Positions 58,588-64,000 of a stretch of DNA of 64,000 bases are shown here, piece by piece (position 1 is the stretch's first letter; each line of letters begins with the position of its first letter). The position numbers and the translations under genes were made by a program. Source of the DNA: Elephas maximus indicus (lineage: Eukaryota > Chordata > Mammalia > Proboscidea > Elephantidae). The stretch spans positions 76,152,001-76,216,000 of the forward strand of contig NC_064838.1 of the NCBI RefSeq assembly GCF_024166365.1, in the 5' to 3' direction. Below the pieces are notes generated by a model. That model did not search any database. It saw only the letters and a program-made list of their open reading frames with translations, and was not told where the DNA came from.

Positions 58588-58785
58588 AAAAAAAAAAAGT
58601 TTCCATTGAGTTGATTCCAACTCACGAAGGCCCTGTGTGTCAGAGTAGAACTTGCTTCATAGGATTTTCAGAGGCAATGACCTTTAGAAAGTAGATTGCC
58701 AGGACTTTCTTCCAAAGTGCCTCTGGTTAGATTCAAACCATCACCCTCTCAGTTAGTAGTCAAGCGCTTAACTGTTTGACTGCAC
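58588..58785 (-). repeat. AfroSINE, long variant
   Basis: Antisense: an A run, CATTGAGTTGATTCCAACTC, GCTTCATAGGATTTTCAGAG, a central insert with TAGATTGCCAGGACTTTC, and TTCAAACCATCACCCTCTC. Confidence 0.83.
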
Positions 58786-59000
58786 TAATAAAAGATTGCC
58801 TTGTCTTGTTACTGAACTTAATGAACCTCTTTCGCAACTGAATTTGACATTTTTTTTTAGTTTTTTGGAAGAAACCCTTTCATCAAGTTAAAGAATTTCA
58901 ATTTTACCTTTAGTTTGCTGTGTTCTGATCATAATCCAGACTAAGATCTACCAAATCCCACTTTGGCATCTTGGAAATGATTTTATTATATATGTATATA

Positions 59001-59158
59001 AAACCTGCTGCCGTCGAGTCGATTCCGACTCATAGTGACCCTACAGAGCAGAGTAGGACTGCCCCCATAGAGTTTCCAAGGAGCGCCTGGTGGATTTGAA
59101 CTGCTGACCTTTTGGTTAGCAGCCGAAGTACTTAACCACTGCTCCACCAGGGTTTCCA
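59001..59158 (-). repeat. AfroSINE, little diverged
   Basis: Antisense: CTGCCGTCGAGTCGATTCCG, CCATAGAGTTTCCAAGGAGC, TTTGAACTGCTGACCTTTTG, CACTGCTCCACCAGGGTTTCC. It keeps several CpGs. A short second SINE fragment (ATGCTGTCGAGTCGATTCGG) follows at 59176-59208. Confidence 0.93.
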
Positions 59159-59207
59159 TAAATATATATACACACATAGCCAATGCTGTCGAGTCGATTC
59201 GGACTCA

Positions 59208-59345
59208 TGTATATATGTGTGTGTGTATATATATATGTATATATGTATGTATGTATATGTATGTATATGTATGTATATGTATATATATGTATATGTATGT
59301 ATGTATATGTATATCTATATATGTATACACATATATATATGTAAT
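59208..59345 (+). repeat. Compound (TATG)n/(TA)n microsatellite
   Basis: Mixed TATG, TGTA and TATA units over about 135 bp, starting at the edge of a SINE fragment. Confidence 0.93.
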
Positions 59346-59415
59346 TGCCAGTCCTTACCTACTAAAATGTATTTAATGAGAAAGACAAGCACCCCATTTA
59401 ATGAGATTAGAACTA

Positions 59416-59896
59416 ATCTTCATTGAAGATGTCACTTTGGGAACTAAGGTACACCTGATCCAAGCCGTGGCATTTTCAGTTGCCTCATACGCATGTGAAA
59501 GCTGGACAATGAATATGGAAGACCGAAGAAGAATTGATGCTTTTTAACTACAGTTTTGGCAAAAAATATTGAATATACTGCCACAAGAAGGAACAAATCT
59601 GTCTTGGAAGAAGTACAGCCAGAATGCTTCTTAGAAACAAGGACGGTGAGGCTTCGTCTCACATGCTTTGGACATGTTATCAGGAGGGACCTGTCCTTGA
59701 AGAAGGACATCATGCTTAGTAGAGGGTCAGAGAAAAAAAGGAAGATGCTTAAGTAGTTGGACTGACACAGTGGCTGCAGCAATGGGCTCCAACATAACAA
59801 CAATTATGAAGACGGCATAGGGCTGGGCAGTGTTTCGTTCTGTTGAACATAGAATCGCTATGTGTTGAAACCAACTTGATGGCTCCTAACGACAAA
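59416..59896 (+). mobile_element. RTE-clade LINE 3' portion
   Basis: CTAAGGTACACCTGATCCAA, GCATGTGAAAGCTGGACAAT, GACATGTTATCAGGAGGGAC, then the tail ATGTGTTGAAACCAACTTGA and GGCTCCTAACGACAAAAA. The frame 59556-59756 reads RRNKSVLEEVQPECFL and VRLRLTCFGHVIRRDLS. It is 5'-truncated. Confidence 0.88.
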
Positions 59897-59964
59897 AATT
59901 TCAATTACTTATTGAAAAGATATCAAATAACTGGCAGGTGAACCTATATTATAGTAAGACGTAG

Positions 59965-60043
59965 TCAGGGAGCAGCTGGTAGGTTTGAACTGCCAACATT
60001 TTGGTTAGCAGCCAAACCTGAACCACTGTGCCACCAGGGCTCC
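59965..60043 (-). repeat. AfroSINE head fragment
   Basis: GGAGCAGCTGGTAGGTTTGA, TGCCAACATTTTGGTTAGCA and CACTGTGCCACCAGGGCTCC. The tRNA-like half only. Confidence 0.82.
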
Positions 60044-60184
60044 AAACAATTACAAACATGGAATTAAACCTAGCATTATTAAACCTCACATATTATACAT
60101 ATATGAAGTTTAGGACCACAAGCTAAATCCCCCTCAGTATTCACATAATATGATTATAATAAAGACTCTCTTAAGGTTTTTACA

Positions 60185-60348
60185 GGATACCCTGGTTGCA
60201 TAATGTTTATGGCTGCTAACCAAAAATTCAGCAGTTCAAATCCAACAGGTGTTCCGTGGAAACCATATAGGGCAGTTCTACCCTGTCCTATAGGGTCAAT
60301 TATGTGTTGGAATCGATTCGACAACAATGGATTTGGTTTTCCTGGAAG
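60185..60348 (+). repeat. AfroSINE, full length
   Basis: Sense: GATACCCTGGTTGCATAATG, CAGCAGTTCAAATCCAACAG, GGGCAGTTCTACCCTGTCCT, GGAATCGATTCGACAACAAT. Confidence 0.9.
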
Positions 60349-60571
60349 GTTTTTAAAAAGGCCCAAATAATCATACTATGATGGCATTTCTCTTCTATAT
60401 TGATGATAAGTTGAAAAATGAATAAATCTAAAGTCAATGTGGGTACTTTGAAATATTTTAAGAAAGTATTGTGAAGTTTATTCTACAATTAAAAATTAAA
60501 GGACAAAATAAAAGGTAACTACAAAAGCTTTTCACATCATATTGCTCAATAACTATAGCACATAAGTTAGG

Positions 60572-61698
60572 CTCAAATAGATGAATGGATAACAAACTAT
60601 GGTATACACACAAAATGAAATACTGCATAATAATAAAGAACAATGATGAATCTGTGAAACATCTCCCAACATGAATGAATCTGGAGGACATTATGCTGAG
60701 TGAAATAAGTCAATCACAAAAGGACAAATACTGTATGAGACCTCTATTATAAAAACTCATGAAAAGGTTTACACACAGAAAGAAACCATCTTTGATGGTT
60801 ATGACAGAGGGGAGAAAAAAACACTAGCCAGACAATAGAATAGTGGTAACTTTAGTGAAAGGTTAAGACAGTACACAATACTGGGGATCCAGGACAACTT
60901 GCCCAAGGTAAGGTCATGGAAGTTTTGCAGATGCATTCAAACTCCCTGAGGGACCGAATTACTGGGCTGAGGACTAGGAACCTTGGTCTTGGGGGACATC
61001 TAGCTCAATTGCCATAACATAGTTTATAAAGAAAATATTCTACACCCTACTTTGGTGAGTAGCATCTGAAGTCATAAAAGCTTGTGAGCAGCCATCTAAA
61101 ATACTCCACTTGTCTCACCCCATCTGGAGCAAGGGAGAATGGAGAAAACCAAAGACACAAGGGAAAGATTGGTCCAAAGGACTAATAGACTACAACTACC
61201 ACAGCCTCCACCAGAGTGAATCTAACACAACCAGATGGTGCCCTGCTACCACCACCAATTGCTCTGACAGGGATCACAGTAGAGAGTCCCAGACAGAGTA
61301 AGAAAAAAATATGGAATAAAATTCAAACTCAAAAAAAAAAAAAAAAAGCCAACTTAGTCTGACAGAGACTGGAGAAACCCCAAGAGTATGGCCCCTAGAC
61401 ACCCTTTTAACTCAGTACTGAAGTCACTCCTGGGGTTCACCCTGCAGCCAAAGATTAGACAGGCCCATAAAACAGAACAAGACTAAATGGGAACACCAGC
61501 CCAGGGACAAGAATGAGAAGACAAGAGGAAACAGGAAACCCGGTAATGTGAAATTCAAGATCAAGAAGGGGAAAGGGTTGACATGTAGTATGGTTGGCAA
61601 CCATGTCACAAAACAATATGTGTATTAATTGCTTAATGGGGAACTAATCTGCTCTGTAAACCTTTATCTAAACCACAGTAAAAAAAAAAAAAAAAAAA
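60572..61698 (+). mobile_element. 5'-truncated L1: ORF2 end and 3' UTR with poly(A)
   Basis: AGATGAATGGATAACAAACT, GAATCTGGAGGACATTATGC and GAGTGAAATAAGTCAATCAC are the ORF2 C-terminus. The long 3' UTR follows (CTTTGGTGAGTAGCATCTGA, GCTTGTGAGCAGCCATCTAA, CCATCTGGAGCAAGGGAGAA, GCTCTGACAGGGATCACAGT, AACAATATGTGTATTAATTG) and ends in a poly(A) at 61681-61698. This 3' UTR differs from that of the L1 at 38699, so two L1 lineages are present. Confidence 0.9.
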
Positions 61699-61759
61699 GA
61701 GTTAATATGAGATTCTAAAAGAATTTTTGGTTTTGAGTCATTTTGAACAAGTAATAATA

Positions 61760-62335
61760 AAATTCTTGCTCTTTGGGGCTTCAGAGAAGGCCAGGACTTA
61801 GATATATTAGCACTACACAATCTGACCCCCGCCTACATTTCTGGCTACATTTCTTGCTGCTCTTTACTTTAATAATTATGTTCCAGCCACTTTACTCTTT
61901 TATAGTTCCTCGAAAATGCCTACCTTAGAGTTGTTCTATGTATTTTTTTCTCCCTAAAATCTATCCTAGTACAACTCACAGGGATATTTCCTAATGATTC
62001 CTTTTGTCAATTATTGGTGCTCATCACTATTATTAATCTTATTAATTAATACATTTAATCACTTTTTATAAGGAAACCTCAACAAAATTCAAAATCAACT
62101 GGAAATGTCACTTACTCATAGAATCCTTCTCTGATTACCCACTATGATGTACTCTTCCAGAAATAATCAAAGCACCCCATTCCCATTAACTCTGTTGTAC
62201 TGATCACACTTTGGTTTTTTTGTTTATTTTTAATTGCTTATTAACTGTCTTCCTAATCATCAGAATTTGGCTCTTCTGAAAAGGAAAGGTGCTTATCTTC
62301 TATAATCATTCAACAGACAGGTATTGAAAATAAAT
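61760..62335 (+). repeat. L2 LINE remnant
   Basis: CACAATCTGACCCCCGCCTA, TCCAGCCACTTTACTC, GGAAATGTCACTTACTCATA, GAATCCTTCTCTGATTACCC and TGTACTGATCACACTTTG follow L2 order. It is decayed. Confidence 0.65.
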
Positions 62336-62339
62336 TGGT

Positions 62340-62760
62340 TCCAGGCATCAATAAAACAAAAGTCCTTCCCTCAGAGGCTTTCAATCTAGAGAGGAAAATG
62401 GAAAGTCACAGAAGTCAACTGAAAACTATACAAAAGTAGTTACACTTTTGATCATAGCTGTAAGGAAATTAAGCAGATGTTGAGACAGATAATAATGGCA
62501 GGAGTGAAAGATTCTTTTAATAGAGTCATTGGGGAAGGCTTCTCAGAGGAAGTGAAACCAATGTAAGAATATGACTGCTTGTTTCCAGGTAGAGAACCCA
62601 GCAAATGCAAAGTCACTGTGGTGAGAAAGGACTTAGATAGGCCTAGCTACAGGTGAAAAAACCCAACATGGCTGAGGAGAGGAGACGGGGAGCTCTTAAT
62701 GTGCTTGGGAAGGTAGAGACAGTCATCAGATTAATCAGGAAATTCTAGAACAAGGAAAGG
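62340..62760 (-). repeat. L2 LINE remnant (antisense)
   Basis: GGGGAAGGCTTCTCAGAGGA, AGAACCCAGCAAATGCAAAG and CTGTGGTGAGAAAGGACTTA resemble the reverse complement of the L2 3' region. Its orientation is opposite to the preceding L2. Confidence 0.5.
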
Positions 62761-62969
62761 AATTTCCAAAGGCAGTGGGAAGCTGAGGAAGTGTATAAAA
62801 GAGTATCATAATCTCTATATTGTAAATACCCTAAATAATAAATCAGACTTATATTTTTAAAAGATATCTCTGGATTTTTCTGGAACATGGGCAGTTTTAT
62901 TTCTCACACATCTTGGAGAAAATGACGCTGTTTATTGGGAAACTCATAATGCTATCAGCATGATGACAG

Positions 62970-63892
62970 TTACTTGCCAACTAAAGTCTCTCTTTGAATC
63001 CAAAGTTTCTTCATGGCATTTTTGACCTCTGCATTCCTCAGGGTGTAGATTAAGGGATTTAACATGGGTATGATGATATCCGAAACAGCCATTGCCTTGT
63101 CTATGGGATAAGTGGCCACAGGCCTTACATAGAAGAGAATGCATGGCTCAAAGAACAAGACGATCACTGTGAGGTGGGAGCCACAGGTAGACAGGGCTTT
63201 GTGTCGCCCTTCCGAGCTACAAGACTTCAAGGAGCAGAGGATGATCATGTAGGAGACAATGAGGATAAGAAAGATGGTCACACACATCACCCCACTATTA
63301 AGGATGACCAAGAAGCCCAGGATGTGGGTGTCCATGCAGGCCAGTGTCAGCAGTTGAAACAAATCACACATAAAGTGATCAATGACATTGGGACCACAGA
63401 AAGGTATTTGGTACATGAAGAGGAGCTGTGTAATTGCATGCAAAAATCCTCCCACCCAGACCCCTCCCAGCAGCAGGCAGCACACCCGAGGACTCATGGT
63501 AGTCATGTAGTGCAGGGGCTTACAGATGGCCACATAGCAGTCATAGGCCATCACAATGAGAAGGATGATCGACACCCCACCAAAGAAATGTACTGCAAAG
63601 AGCTGGGTCATGCAGCCTTCGAGCAAGATGGTAGTACTCTCAGAGAAGGAATCCACAATCATCTTGGGGGTGATGACGGAAGAAAAGATGGCATCGGTTA
63701 GGGACAAGTAAGGAAAAAATACATAGGTGACCTCAGACTCTGACTTGCAGTCATAGTTACCACAATGAGTAGGTTTCCCAACATGGTGGTCACATATATG
63801 ATTAGAAATACAATAGAAAATATTTTCCGCAGCTCTGGGTTTTTCGTAAGACCCAAAAGAATGAATTCAGTCACGTTGTTTTGGTTTCCCAT
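62970..63892 (-). pseudogene. Olfactory receptor pseudogene, OR4C6/OR4C13-like
   Basis: Class II OR on the minus strand. It starts [18 protein letters not shown], with GNLLIVVT in TM1 and PMYFFL at the start of TM2. The frame then shifts near 63705: a short deletion (about 4 nt against the family) turns the expected xYLSLTDA into TCP and a TAA. The second frame continues from [20 protein letters not shown] through [40 protein letters not shown] and [20 protein letters not shown] to a stop at 62970. DCY replaces DRY in TM3. A pyrimidine-rich stretch ending in CTCTCAG on the minus strand lies 26 nt before the ATG and could be the splice acceptor. Head-to-head orientation with the other four ORs distinguishes this copy. 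Confidence 0.92.
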
Positions 63893-64000
63893 TTACCAGG
63901 TACTGATACGAGCTCTGGCTGAGAGTCGGAAAATCTAGAAAAGGAACATAGCATTTAAAATTAGTGACTATTTGTCTGCATTTATCCGGCTCAAGATGTG

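Noticed and set aside
63174-63701. A 175-codon plus-strand frame
   Set aside because: Antisense of the OR pseudogene at 62970-63892. Similar antisense frames occur at 2654, 15892, 27988 and 54373.
1-64000. CRISPR arrays, operons, tRNA or rRNA genes
   Set aside because: The only tRNA-like sequences are SINE heads with degenerate A and B boxes. The repeats are dispersed retroposons, not regularly spaced arrays.

Overview
This window is mammalian nuclear DNA, most likely from an elephant or another close paenungulate afrotherian. The basis is the repeat content: many tRNA-derived SINEs of the AfroSINE type, several copies of an RTE-clade LINE (RTE1_LA/BovB-like) that shares its 3' end with those SINEs, and L1 copies with a 3' UTR I recognise as proboscidean. 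I see no bacterial or viral genome features. The only protein-coding host genes I can support are class II olfactory receptors (ORs) of the OR4C group. The window therefore looks like part of the OR4 cluster that in human lies near the chromosome 11 centromere.

Layout. Positions 1-4.3 kb carry a broken OR4C15-like gene followed by a perfect 79-unit pentanucleotide array. Positions 4.3-13.1 kb are intergenic, with SINEs, a MIR, an L2 and a 1.6-kb decayed RTE. Positions 13.1-17.1 kb are a diverged tandem duplicate of 1-4.3 kb and carry a second OR4C15-like gene. Its 320-codon frame is open, but two compensating deletions have scrambled transmembrane segment 2. Positions 17-27 kb hold RTE copies, SINEs, L2 and old L1 debris. 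An OR4C11-like pseudogene lies at 27.7-28.7 kb.

Positions 29.9-45.2 kb are a stack of nested mobile elements. An old antisense L1 was split by a MaLR-like LTR, a SINE, a 97-bp RTE copy, a two-LTR MaLR-like element and a nearly full-length L1 of about 6.45 kb. That L1 has 14-bp target-site duplications and only four in-frame stops across ORF1 and ORF2. Positions 45.5-54 kb hold RTE, SINE, L2, MIR and LTR remnants. At 54.2-55.1 kb lies the one OR that looks intact, an OR4C11-like gene of 304 residues with a splice acceptor 41 nt before its ATG. Positions 55-62.8 kb are intergenic, with nested SINEs, microsatellites, an L1 3' end and L2 pieces. At 63-63.9 kb, on the minus strand, is a broken OR4C6/OR4C13-like gene.

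Overall this is a tandem OR4C array evolving by birth and death: of five OR copies, one is clearly intact, three are clearly broken and one is deceptively open. The OR coding exons would be expressed from upstream non-coding exons, which I cannot place. I found no convincing new system. The least ordinary signals are the small basic ORF between ORF1 and ORF2 of the young L1, the masked lesion in the second OR4C15-like copy, and the very long perfect pentanucleotide array.
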